Below, piece after piece: positions 1 to 9,086 of a DNA stretch of 64,000 bases; positions within the stretch are counted from its first letter, which is position 1, and the number at the start of each line of letters is the position of its first letter. Position numbers and translations under genes: made by a program. The stretch is from Fragilaria crotonensis. Taxonomy: Eukaryota > Bacillariophyta > Fragilariophyceae > Fragilariales > Fragilariaceae. Under the pieces are notes generated by a model. It was not told the origin of the DNA. It did not search any database and was given only the letters and a program-made list of their open reading frames with translations. Where the stretch lies: contig JAKSYS010000230.1 of the NCBI GenBank assembly GCA_022925895.1, forward strand, positions 18,438 through 82,437, written 5' to 3'.

Positions 1-43
1 ACGCCCCTTCCCACTTGAGGAATTCTTGGTACCGCCAATCTGA

Positions 44-781
44 GGAATTGACTGGAGAACCCCTGCATGGTTGACTCGTGAATTCAAGGCCCGGGCATTT
101 CCATCTAAATGGCAAGGGATCGTGCAATCTGCGATGACAGCCGAGTTGATTGTGATGGCGAAGTTCCAATCGAACGATCACGGCGCCGAGTACTATAATG
201 TCCTAACCGCTGAAAACTCATCTACGTTTGATGAAGTACAGCATGACATCTTTCAAGTCCTGTTCGAACCGTCTCCTGCAGTTGCTAGACTCATAGATGT
301 AAACATGAAGGCTCTCGGGTTGGTGCCAGGGGAGTACGCTGCAGCCCATTTTCGTGCACTATATGCGAGAGCTACCAGGCCGTCACACCAGATAAAGGAA
401 GTATCGGTGAACGCAGTCAATTGCGCGTCAGAGCTACGCCCTGGCGGTAAAGTCTTTTTTGCGGCTGATAACAAGCTCGGAGTTGATTTCGTTAAGGACT
501 ACGCAGGAAGGCACAGTTTGCCTGTCGTGACTCTTTCGCATTTTAATGAGCCTCTTCACCTTGACAAGGCTTCGAGTTGGACGCAGCGAAGCCCAGCTGA
601 CTACTTTTCCATTTTTGTCGATTTATTCCTTCTAGGTCAAAGTCGATGCATAGCGTATAGCAATGGCGGATTTGGAACGTTCGGACTCTTGCTTAGTTAC
701 AACATATCATGCTCAGTTCGGTACTTCTCCAAGAGGATTCTAAAGAAATGCCCGAAATGGGTGACCGGCAGTCAGAGATAG
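44..781 (+). CDS. 3' part of a putative glycosyltransferase (fucosyltransferase-like)
   Basis: The frame is open from position 44 to a stop at 781. A stop at 41-43 and the window edge leave the 5' part unseen, so a 5' exon is probably missing; the TTG at 71 is not a credible start. The C-terminal half has features of a Rossmann-type glycosyltransferase domain: GGKVFFAADN (a sugar-nucleotide-domain-like beta strand and loop), then VDLFLLGQSRCIAYSNGGFG, which resembles the FLLG..RC....SGF block of O-fucosyltransferase and nodulation-fucosyltransferase-like proteins. A CSELRPGG-type segment and a Cys-rich tail (LKKCPKW) resemble diatom hypothetical proteins of this kind. The assignment rests on motif resemblance only. 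It ends tail to tail with the Sec5 gene, 54 bp away. Confidence 0.4.
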   Translation, partial: GIDWRTPAWLTREFKARAFPSKWQGIVQSAMTAELIVMAKFQSNDHGAEYYNVLTAENSSTFDEVQHDIFQVLFEPSPAVARLIDVNMKALGLVPGEYAAAHFRALYARATRPSHQIKEVSVNAVNCASELRPGGKVFFAADNKLGVDFVKDYAGRHSLPVVTLSHFNEPLHLDKASSWTQRSPADYFSIFVDLFLLGQSRCIAYSNGGFGTFGLLLSYNISCSVRYFSKRILKKCPKWVTGSQR

Positions 782-835
782 AATGCATGCGTCGCCTCAC
801 ATATCATACCTGGTATCATTACCATTACAACTCTA

Positions 836-3800
836 TCAAGCTGGTGACGTTTCTCCCAAACATAGGACGTAAACTCTACCAAGACGCTCGAGTTCTTCCA
901 ATGCTGCAAGTCCATCCGGGCCGTCCCCCTGCACACCACGACCTGACCGCGAGAGCAGCGTTCGTCTAGTGCTCTCAATCAACGTTATATTCTCGCTTTT
1001 CAAGTAGCTTTTCAGAGTGTTCAGGAGAAACTGAAGCTCGTTAGCCATTCGATCTGCTTGACGGACCTTCATCTTCGCTTTCCGCATCGCGACTTCTTTG
1101 CATATCCCAACAACCACGCCATCTGCAGCGGAGGCCATTGCTAGGTGCTGGTATGTAGCACCTTCACTCCTGCGGACCTTTTCACCTAGTGCACGCTCCA
1201 CTTGTGCTCGGCATCGAACAATGGCCAGCAACGACGCGGACAAGTATGCGGGAAAAGTTGCGGGAGCCGACATGTCTTGATTGGCTATTTCTTTTTCAGA
1301 GCTGGGATCCATGTCAAGCCAACCCACTTTGCAACATCCCGCTACCTGGTCGCGAACATTTTCGAGATATTGGTCAAACATCGCACTCTCCAAGCCCATG
1401 ACGTCTTCTTCCATAACTTCCTCTACGCTTGCTGAGTGGCCGCCCATGTAATCGACTTCCCGAACAACATCTTGGAGACTTCCAGTCAGTGCATCAGCAC
1501 ATTCGGCTACAGCGCGAAGACGAGCAGAATCACCACGGTCGCATACGTAACTGGCCAGTCCTTCACAACAGCGGCGAACGACCAGTTCGCAGCCCTTTTC
1601 AACCTCACTAGCACACTCGTCCGGGCGAGTAAGTTCGTCGGACAGCGTCCGCAAACATGCCAACAGCGCATCACCATCCAAGCGACCGCTGCCGGAGGCT
1701 CTGCTTGAGCATGTACGTGCACATACATCGAAAGCAAATATGCATCGGCGACGCTCAACTGTAACCACAGCCTCTTCTGCCATTAGCTTACATTCGTCAA
1801 GGGGGGAGAGAGCGTAAGTCTCAAAATAGTCTTTCTCGCTTGGACGCAATCCGTTCGTTGCCACGGATGACTCAGCAACAACCTGAACAAGCTCAGCGAG
1901 CTCCTTCGCACACTTGCTTGACTGTGTTGGTGGCAACGGGGACCTCAAGAGCATTCTAAGTTTCTCCGGAGAGTTGCGGCCAAAACTCATTGTTACGTCC
2001 TTGCCCGAGCCGCGGCTCGTGGAGCCAAGAGCACAGAATGTCGCATGCTCCACCAGCTTAGCAACATCAGGACTTATGTTGCTCAGGAAAACGTCGAAGG
2101 CGGACAAATGGTCTGCCGCTCCAGACTGCAAAGCTTTGCTGTCGTTGCGACGACGACGACCCACCCTTGCCGAACGCCGCCTCTCGTCCTCTCGGGCGGC
2201 AGTTCCAATGTGCAGCAGTCTCGGCAGCCAGGTGCGGGCAACTTCAACTGCCCGAATGGTAGCAAGGACACGGCCATCCAAAACGTCGTACTTCCACTGA
2301 TTTCCACCCTTGGACTTCGACCCGTCGACGGCGCCCTTGTCGATCGTTTCGGTTATTGTCACGCTTGACGTTTCCGCAGTACCAGAACCTTCCGGATCTG
2401 AGGCCTGGAGTTGTGTCAGAGACTCTCCTTCATAAATGCGGAGGGCGTTGTGCTCTGCAAGATCGATGGTGACCTGAACAAGGACCTTGAAGTGAGCCGC
2501 CTGCAGCAAAAGGCACGCGAGTGCTGGAGGGTGATTGCGAAAATGGATAACCTGACCACCTATGTCGAAAACTCCTACGGTTTCCGACTCGTCTTCTTTC
2601 CCTTTTGGAATGTCAAGCTCAAGGAGCTCACTAAGATCGCGAATGCCATCAAGAATTGTTGGCAGTGATACCTTATCTTGTGCCAGCCTTGCTTCCAAGT
2701 CTGTCCTGGCCTCTCGGGCTGCCTCAGCAGCCTTCGCTTTAACATGATTGAGCAAATCAATGTTGCAATGATCGTCAATAACCAGGACTCGACGATAAGC
2801 CTTCAGAGCTTGACTGAAACGATTGTTTTCGAGGTGCTGGCGCATCAAGTGGGGTGCCTGGAGAATTGGAACTACTCGTTGCAAAACCGCCAAAGCCGAC
2901 TGAACCTTTCTTACTTCATTTGTATTGTCCAACAGTGGCTTGAAGGACTTGCGAGCTTGGTCGCTGCAAACGAACGCTAAGGCCTCAAGGGATTCCATGC
3001 GCTCTTCAACTCCTTCGCCTTCACGATGGTTAAAGACATCAATCCCATCAGCGCAACGGACAAACAGCGCAAAGTTGTCGCGAACGAGGTTCTGCAGCTG
3101 TTGCACTTGATTGTCAGTCTTGTTCGTAAGGCGCTCCATGGACTCGTTAAGAACTTCGTAGGATGCATCGCGGTGGACAAGGGTCAGAAAGAGGATGGGG
3201 TCAAAATTTGGATCGATTGGCAACACAGAGCGGTCTGATACTTTCGTCTCGTCGCCTCCCATACTGGTGATGCTGTCTAGTATGCTCTCCAAGGATTCCT
3301 TCTGAGCATCTAGGTTTCGAATTCTTTGAGCGTAATCTTCCTGTGAGCTCTTGTCTGTGTTGAGGTTTTTCTCCCGCTCTTGCTCAATATCAGCGAACTC
3401 GTCGTCGATATCTTTCAAAGCTTGGACCAACATGTTCACCTTGAGTGATTCGATTTTGCTAAGGTCGAGGTCCTTGTCGTTAGTTCTGATTCCAAGAGGA
3501 TCTTTTTGCAGGGCCTTAGCCTTCTCCTGTTCGTTCCGTGCTCGCTCTGCCATTGCTTCTTGGCTGTCTCTGACCGTGAGTTGTTGAGAGCCACGCTGGT
3601 CCATCGCCGCCTTCGCCTGGAGCAGCTTTGCCAGATCACACTGTTCCCACCTGACCGCCGGTCCTTTCGTCTTTTTCCTTTTCTTTCCCTTTTCATTCTT
3701 TCCAATCTCCTTCATTGCTTGTTTGTTCCTCATTTTCAACGATTGCAAAGCATCGCCATCGAAGTCATCACTGGATGAATGACCACCACCGCCATCATCC

Positions 3801-4603
3801 TCACTGTCTGGTTCCTCCTCGGATTCTTCTTCGCTTTCCTCTTGTATTTTGTTCCTTAGTTCCCTTGCTAAAACTTCCGCAGCTTGATTCTTAACGGTCT
3901 TCATCGCGGCCTTCTCTGCCGGCGTTGCTTGAGTATTCAGCCACTGGTCGAATCGCTTGCGTGCCTGAGCTGTGGGCAAGACTTCGTCCAACTTGAAGGG
4001 CTTGGTCGTTTCTCCATCATCGGCAAGATGTCTTGAGCATACCAGCACAATGATCTTACAGGCATCAGACATGGCGCCACCACGTTTGTCTCCTTCGATG
4101 TGCATTTCAAGATTCATGAGCTGCAATTGACTGGCATTGCAACTGCAGAGAGCGTAGGCGAAAGGATTCAACTTGTCAAGCGGGTAGGGCTGCACAGGTC
4201 GACCGTTGGCATATTCCTTCCAGTCAAGAACAAGGTACTTGAGCAATGACATGGCTGGTCTAGCAGAACGCTTCAACATGTTATCATGGTCACCAGATGG
4301 AGTTCCGCAAGCCTGCAACAGACCATAGAACTTCTGTCCTACTAATTCTTCATCCAAAATCGCCGCCGGAGCATGGCTCCCCAAGAGAAGAAGGGGTAGG
4401 TCGTCATCATAGAATTCTGGTGTGAAGCCAGTGCGAGGATCGACTTCGACGTAGTTCCGAAAGCGAGCGAGGCGACGCACGCGATCCTTGTGACCACCGC
4501 CAGTTAAGGGATCTAACTTTCGAAGCAATTGACGGATCTCAGCAGAACTACGCTCCGGATCTGGTCCATCCTGGTGGCCGTCTTCGTATTCTTCAGTTGA
4601 CAT
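836..4603 (-). CDS. SEC5: Exocyst complex subunit Sec5 (EXOC2-like) with long N-terminal extension
   Basis: Uninterrupted 1255-residue frame from an ATG at 4603. Residues about 464-610 carry the Sec5/Exo84-type start: DPILFLTLVHRD, then LVRDNFALFVRCADGID, a Ser/Glu-rich link, FKPLLDNTNEVRKVQSAL and YRRVLVIDD. This follows the Sec5 order (FLxxvH, LVxxNFdxFVxxKxxID, FxPLL, rod-forming helices). Sec5 is a rod subunit of the octameric exocyst, which tethers secretory vesicles to the plasma membrane. The remaining ~650 residues are helical, as expected for the CATCHR fold. Residues 1-450 precede the recognised domain and are unusually long: they include an acidic run (about 254-284), a Lys-rich patch (305-313) and a probable coiled coil (about 350-445). 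No intron is needed. Its upstream region is the 1.9-kb divergent gap shared with SPO11. Confidence 0.75.
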   Translation of the reverse strand: MSTEEYEDGHQDGPDPERSSAEIRQLLRKLDPLTGGGHKDRVRRLARFRNYVEVDPRTGFTPEFYDDDLPLLLLGSHAPAAILDEELVGQKFYGLLQACGTPSGDHDNMLKRSARPAMSLLKYLVLDWKEYANGRPVQPYPLDKLNPFAYALCSCNASQLQLMNLEMHIEGDKRGGAMSDACKIIVLVCSRHLADDGETTKPFKLDEVLPTAQARKRFDQWLNTQATPAEKAAMKTVKNQAAEVLARELRNKIQEESEEESEEEPDSEDDGGGGHSSSDDFDGDALQSLKMRNKQAMKEIGKNEKGKKRKKTKGPAVRWEQCDLAKLLQAKAAMDQRGSQQLTVRDSQEAMAERARNEQEKAKALQKDPLGIRTNDKDLDLSKIESLKVNMLVQALKDIDDEFADIEQEREKNLNTDKSSQEDYAQRIRNLDAQKESLESILDSITSMGGDETKVSDRSVLPIDPNFDPILFLTLVHRDASYEVLNESMERLTNKTDNQVQQLQNLVRDNFALFVRCADGIDVFNHREGEGVEERMESLEALAFVCSDQARKSFKPLLDNTNEVRKVQSALAVLQRVVPILQAPHLMRQHLENNRFSQALKAYRRVLVIDDHCNIDLLNHVKAKAAEAAREARTDLEARLAQDKVSLPTILDGIRDLSELLELDIPKGKEDESETVGVFDIGGQVIHFRNHPPALACLLLQAAHFKVLVQVTIDLAEHNALRIYEGESLTQLQASDPEGSGTAETSSVTITETIDKGAVDGSKSKGGNQWKYDVLDGRVLATIRAVEVARTWLPRLLHIGTAAREDERRRSARVGRRRRNDSKALQSGAADHLSAFDVFLSNISPDVAKLVEHATFCALGSTSRGSGKDVTMSFGRNSPEKLRMLLRSPLPPTQSSKCAKELAELVQVVAESSVATNGLRPSEKDYFETYALSPLDECKLMAEEAVVTVERRRCIFAFDVCARTCSSRASGSGRLDGDALLACLRTLSDELTRPDECASEVEKGCELVVRRCCEGLASYVCDRGDSARLRAVAECADALTGSLQDVVREVDYMGGHSASVEEVMEEDVMGLESAMFDQYLENVRDQVAGCCKVGWLDMDPSSEKEIANQDMSAPATFPAYLSASLLAIVRCRAQVERALGEKVRRSEGATYQHLAMASAADGVVVGICKEVAMRKAKMKVRQADRMANELQFLLNTLKSYLKSENITLIESTRRTLLSRSGRGVQGDGPDGLAALEELERLGRVYVLCLGETSPA

Positions 4604-4729
4604 ATGATACGAATGAGCAAAAGGTGCTAAAGGGGTAAGAGTGCGAGAACCAGGAGAGGGGTGGTGAGGTTTTGTTTGATTCTATTGCACAGTGCAAGCA
4701 ATGCCGTCAAGCATGATTGTACTCGGAGG

Positions 4730-5105
4730 CAAAGTACATGTGGTACTTCTGTACTTGTACTCGTACATGTGCTTGGTGCTGCTGGAGCTTGGAGCAGTAC
4801 ATAAGTACGATAGTAAGTGAACTGTAGGTCTGGTATCGTACACGTACTCGAGTATTGTGAGTGGGCATGACATCTGAGATAAAAACGACACCCGAACCCG
4901 CAGCCGGCCGATTTTTCGTTGAGGCTTTTGGCCGCAGCCGGCCGTATGCCGATATATGCGCCCGGCCGGACCCGTCCGAAGTCCGACAGTCCCTGCCCGC
5001 ACCGGGCCGCAGCTGGACTGGCACTGCCCGTACCCGTCCCGGGCCGCGGTCGCACGTAAGTACAGTACATAGTACATACCTAGTACACAGTACTGTACTT
5101 ACAGT
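4730..5105. promoter_or_regulatory. GTAC-rich island upstream of Sec5
   Basis: Dense GTAC tetramers, often as overlapping palindromes (acagtac, tagtac, tgtactt), at 4734-4810 and 5058-5105, flanking a GC-rich block. The same sequence style recurs in the 5' flank of nearly all intact genes in the window. Function is unknown; the label is positional. Confidence 0.4.
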
Positions 5106-5250
5106 ATGAAATCAGCAACCACCGTAACCGTGAAAAATGATAAGATCCGCCCTTCACCCGGGATGGGCCGAAAAGTGATAGGAACCGACTGGAGCCGGCC
5201 GGGACAAATACTCGGACCGCAGCCGCCCGAAATCACGGCCGGCCCGCGGT
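4890..5250. repeat. GC-rich cluster of GGCCGG / CCGCAGCCGGCCG motifs
   Basis: Repeated short motifs: cgcagccggccg near 4900 and 4935, gcccggccggac near 4970, gagccggccggg near 5190, ccgcagccgcccg near 5218 and cacggccggcccg near 5235. Base composition differs sharply from the AT-richer flanks. No frame here looks coding. It may be a decayed GC-rich minisatellite or a CpG-rich regulatory patch. Confidence 0.45.
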
Positions 5251-5463
5251 TTCCTGGTTCCTGGTATGTCATACGTAAATCTGGTACTTGTAGTTGTATC
5301 GTATATGGCCTACATGGCTATACGCATAAAGGGCCACCGGTATGAGACATGAGACCATGTACAGTACAGGGTACGAGTACAAGGTGTTTGGCCTTCGTTG
5401 GACCTATACAGTAGTACGGTGCCCTGGTTGTCCCAGTCCAAAATCAACTGTAGTAGTGTAGAA

Positions 5464-5502
5464 GTATACAGTATACAGTATACAGTATACAGTATACAGT
5501 AC
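5464..5502. repeat. (GTATACA)n microsatellite
   Basis: Five uninterrupted copies of a 7-bp unit containing the palindrome GTATAC, running into a GTAC variant. It sits inside the second GTAC-rich island (about 5270-5520). Confidence 0.9.
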
Positions 5503-5663
5503 ACGTGAAACACGCGAGTTGAATCGGAAAAGGGCATTCGCTTAGTATATCATTAGGGACCCTACAAGCGCCCATTGAACTTGCTGATTTCATTTTCATC
5601 TCCTCTGCAGTAGGTGACCAGAGAGTCAAACTCCTTGCTTGAATTCTTGATGAATCAATCCTG

Positions 5664-5932
5664 TGATTATTATATTGCTGCAATACAGCAGCAAGTAGGG
5701 GTTGGGATTGTGAAGTGTGGAGTTTGAGATTGAAAAGTGCAAGGGACTCTATCCAGATTTGTGACAATTTTCTATCAAAGCAATGCTGCAATAACAATTT
5801 CACTGCCATGGAGAAGAAAGTAGTGGTTGCACTTGTGATGTGTGGAATTTGAAAATACAATTTTCTAATGAAGCAACTCTGCAACTACTATTTCACTGCC
5901 ATATAGCAGTAGGTGGTGCTTGTGCTTGTGAT
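5664..5932. repeat. Degenerate minisatellite, about three units
   Basis: Three diverged copies share the order tgctgcaa, tttcactgccat, aagtagtggttg, gtgtggaatttga, caattttct. Copies begin near 5668, 5782 and 5878; unit size is roughly 95-115 bp. The first copy lacks the tttcactgccat block. Confidence 0.55.
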
Positions 5933-5959
5933 TGTGATTGTGATTGTGATTGTGATCAC
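5920..5959. repeat. (TTGTGA)n hexamer repeat
   Basis: Tandem ttgtga/ttgtgc hexamers, followed by a short inverted copy (tcacaatca) that could fold back on the repeat. Confidence 0.85.
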
Positions 5960-6267
5960 AATCATAAGTTTTTAGGCTTTTCTAGGGTGAGACAAGTGTG
6001 GCAGTCCTAACAAAGTTACGAGTTTGGTTGATAAATTGCTTGCTGTGAAACCTTCCAAAGACACATGCCGTAACTGATAAGCATTGAAGCATTCTAATTT
6101 CTCCAGTGTTGAAGCAACCATTAATCCCAAAAGGAAGAACCTATCATGACATCAAATGAAAGATGTCAACAAATTCGTGTATGATTTCAAACCCGGAAAT
6201 CCCAGGATGCCAACACCGGTAGTATAACAGCATTAACAATTAACAATTCCGATGCTGCCAAAGGCGA

Positions 6268-6482
6268 AGTACTCGGAGTACTGTACTCCAGTACTAGTAC
6301 TGTGTGTCATGCTCGCAGTAGATATCTCTGAACTCGGAGCTCGGAACCGGCTTCGTGGGACTCAAGTTAGCCTCCATTCGTCTTCGGTCTGCTGTTGGAT
6401 CCATTCTAACCTTGGCGGCGAGCTCATCATGAAAGGTAGCAGATGAGCCTGTACAATTATCAGGTACTTGTACTGTACCGAC
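6268..6482. promoter_or_regulatory. GTAC-rich island upstream of SPO11
   Basis: Clusters such as gtactcggagtactgtact and agtactagtactg near 6269-6302, and gtacttgtactgtac near 6465-6480, about 50 bp before the SPO11 ATG. Same style as the other islands; regulatory role is inferred from position only. Confidence 0.4.
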
Positions 6483-6532
6483 ATTTGACATCTACGAGCA
6501 GGTCACTCGTGAACGAATATTGAGAGATCACG

Positions 6533-7749
6533 ATGGAAGACTCGTATGAAATGATTGACAGCTCCCAGCGCAATTCTTCCCAGCAATGGGATGTGCCGGA
6601 GTGTATCACATCAGATGAGGTGATTGATCGCATCGAAGTTTTTATTGCAAGCGTCGTTGAAATGATGAATGGCGGGAAATTACCTTCCACGAGATCGCTT
6701 GGAGAAAAGAGCATGAAGCGCTTCACGCTGTCGCACAGTCGATCATTCACGTCCATTCTCATGGTGCTTTCCTACTGCCACTCACTGTTGGGTCACAATC
6801 GGTCAGCAACGACGAGAGAAGTCTACTATTTCTTTGTCACACACTTCAGAAATCAACGCGAGTGCGATAGCGCCATATGGGAAACAGCTGAGTTGCTTGG
6901 GGTGCCGAGAATGAGTCTAGGATTGGCAGCGAGTCCGAAAGGTAGGCGAAGGGATACATTTGTGGTCAGTGTCGTGCTAGTACCGCCGCGGCGCCAAACT
7001 CACAACCTGAACCGATCATTACGCGGTGCGGTCTTGCAGGTTGGTTCTGCGGGTCCCTCGAGATCATTCGCAAAGGAAACGTGACGAATGCACAAGCAAG
7101 TTCGTCAATTCAAGGTCTTCCAATCACGCGAGAATGGTTGGACTGGGATCAAAAGTTTCAAATGAGAACATCCGCTACGTGCATCATCGTAGTCGAGAAA
7201 GAAGGCGTTTACAATCGTCTGTCTGAAGATCGATTCTTTGACCGCGTTCCGTGCATTCTGGTCACTGGAAAGGGATTTCCGGACTTAGCCACAAGAGCGC
7301 TCGTCTCGTGCTTGTATCAACAATTTGGTCTTCCAGTATATGGAATTTGTGATTGTAATCCCTATGGTGTAAGTGTATTGTGGACCTACTACAAGGGAAG
7401 TACACGACTTGGTGTCGATGGCGAAGATCGCTATAGCGTGCCAATTCAGTGGTTGGGATTGAGACCATCCCAAGTCGAGAAGCTCCGTAAGGAGCAAAAG
7501 TTTCCTCCCGACGTGTATCAACAAATGACGGACTTCGATCGGAAACGGCTGGGAACGTTTTGCGACGAGACGCACGCGATTCACGAAAGCGGGCCAAGTC
7601 GACTGGAGGAATTCGTGATGATGCAAAAGCTTGGCTACAAAGTGGAACTTGAGGCTTTGCAATGGATGGGTATGAATTACCTTTGCGATTGGTTGCACGA
7701 GGTTCTACAAATGCAACGATTGTGGGGGGCAGGGTTGGTACCTAGATAG
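6533..7749 (+). CDS. SPO11: SPO11-type meiotic topoisomerase VI subunit A homologue
   Basis: Two exons: 6533-6941 and 7040-7749, with a 98-nt phase-1 GT-AG intron (6942-7039). Joining them restores LAASPKG-WFCGSLEI and gives 372 residues. Spo11 makes the programmed double-strand breaks that start meiotic recombination, staying attached through a tyrosine. The winged-helix (5Y-CAP) part has SATTREVYYFF, with candidate catalytic tyrosines Y98/Y99. The Toprim part has E189 in VVEKEGVYNRL, then ILVTGKGFPDLATR, and the acidic loop CDCNPYG (D241, N243). In most TopoVIA/Spo11 proteins this loop reads DxDPxG, so the second acid is Asn here. Length suits the family. Subtype (SPO11-1, -2 or -3) cannot be fixed. 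It ends 43 bp from the convergent YtoQ gene. Confidence 0.85.
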
Positions 7750-7792
7750 GATTCCTCGTAACCAGAGCTATGTCTTCACAGCGAAATTCGGA

Positions 7793-8392
7793 CTATGGAT
7801 TTGGATTTCCTTTCCCGAGTCTATCAGCAATTGGCACGAACGCCTTGCCATCCTTAGGGGGAGGCAGATTGCCGTTGATAACATAGTCGAGAGTTTGAAC
7901 AACTTGCTCAGCTTCTTCGCAAACAACACTCGCACTAGCATTGACTTCCTTGAGCATGTGTGAGATGGACGGCGGATGGAGGGTGATGATTGGTTTTCCC
8001 TTGGCAGCGGCGTATCCTGCATCAAAAGCAGCATTCCACTGTCTATATTTCTCGCCAAAGCGAACGACAACAATGTCCGCATCGTCCAAAAGCGTTTTGG
8101 TGCGAACGCCGTTCATCCTTGCGCCTATCGAGTCCCAATTTTTGCGCACTTCCTCCATCCCCAGAATGATCGCTCCGCAGTCATCGGAATCTTCGTGACT
8201 AGTGTTGGGCGACGTTAAAATGACAGGGAGCTTCTTTTCTCGGACTCCATTGGAAACAACTTCTCGCCAATCAGAATGAATCTCTCCCGACAAATACACC
8301 TTCCATACTTTCTCAGATGTACCGATACTACTGAGCGACCGACTGACTGGGAGAGTCGAAATTATTTTGAAAGCGGTGCGGGTAACAAGCAT
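7793..8392 (-). CDS. ytoQ: YtoQ family protein
   Basis: A 199-residue single-exon frame. From residue 30 it follows the YtoQ family closely: VYLSGEIHSDWREVV, LPVILTSPNTSHEDSDDCGA, GMEEVRKNWD, then DADIVVVRFGEKYRQWNAAFDAGYA and GKPIITLHP. The last part has the look of a nucleoside 2-deoxyribosyltransferase-like fold, but YtoQ proteins have no established reaction. Residues 1-26 (basic, hydroxylated, no acids until G25-T26-S27-E28) precede the bacterial-type core and may be an organelle targeting peptide, probably mitochondrial; this is inference. Bacterial relatives are common, so an old transfer is likely. The gene diverges from the TOM1-like gene across a GTAC-rich gap. Confidence 0.85.
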   Translation of the reverse strand: MLVTRTAFKIISTLPVSRSLSSIGTSEKVWKVYLSGEIHSDWREVVSNGVREKKLPVILTSPNTSHEDSDDCGAIILGMEEVRKNWDSIGARMNGVRTKTLLDDADIVVVRFGEKYRQWNAAFDAGYAAAKGKPIITLHPPSISHMLKEVNASASVVCEEAEQVVQTLDYVINGNLPPPKDGKAFVPIADRLGKGNPNP

Positions 8393-9086
8393 GAGAATTC
8401 TGATCGAGATAGGAAGCCTGGGTATTCTCTCTAGAACACTTGTCGCCTGATGGATCTGCTTGCTACGTGAAAAACTCGGGACTACTCTTTGTGGTCAAAT
8501 GGAGTTCGTTGCTGTGCTGTGATGGCCGCGTGGGGTCAGACGTCAGAGTTTAAAAGCAGGGCCCTGGATCTTGCGACGCAGCTTCACGAACTCAGCTATG
8601 ACATACAGCAAGTCCCGGTACCAGGTATGAGATAGAGGAAGAACACGTGTAACGTACAGTACGTCAGTATTTAAAACTTAATTAAAGGATTCTCAAATAT
8701 GCATAGTACTACATGTGGTACTACAGTACTTAGTATGAAATATGAAGTACATGAACTATGAACGTACTGTACGTCCTATCTAGGCGACACCAGCACATAT
8801 CGTATGTATGGTTTATGCGGTGTACAGTACGAAGGTGGTACAAGGACAGTAAAAGTACGTGGTACTTGTACTGTACAATACCAGGTACAGTACAAAGTAT
8901 GATACAATACAAGGCTTGGAGTATTGTATTGTATGACATAGCACATCTCATTCCGCCAAATCAGCACAACTGGTGGCGCGGCAGGCTCGTTGCTGTCGAA
9001 CGTAAATATCCTGGATTTGGCACTTCGCACCTTGGCGACTTCTGACACTTGAACACCGCTGACATTTCAGAGATCCCAGACCCCTC
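8393..9086. other. Divergent ytoQ / TOM1-like intergenic region
   Basis: About 0.7 kb between two divergent start codons. Positions 8393-8700 show nothing distinctive; 8706-8893 is a GTAC-rich island; 8950-9086 is plain. No supported gene. Confidence 0.6.
8706..8893. promoter_or_regulatory. GTAC-rich island, ytoQ/TOM1-like divergent gap
   Basis: I count 15 GTAC tetramers in 188 bp (starts at 8706, 8718, 8726, 8747, 8764, 8769, 8822, 8827, 8838, 8855, 8862, 8868, 8873, 8885, 8890), against about 0.7 expected for random equal-base DNA. They occur as back-to-back palindromes such as gtacttgtactgtac. Confidence 0.5.

Larger units (their letters stand above)
4604..6532. other. Divergent Sec5/SPO11 intergenic region
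   Basis: About 1.9 kb separates the two divergent start codons. It holds two GTAC-rich islands, a GC-rich GGCCGG-rich stretch, a heptamer microsatellite, a degenerate minisatellite and a hexamer repeat, all listed separately. A 146-codon minus-strand frame at 5444-5884 lies inside the repeats and has no protein-like features. The rest (about 5960-6250) shows nothing recognisable. Both promoters must lie here. Confidence 0.6.

Noticed and set aside
5444-5884. 146-codon minus-strand frame
   Set aside because: Runs through a microsatellite and a degenerate minisatellite; no domain or coding-like composition.
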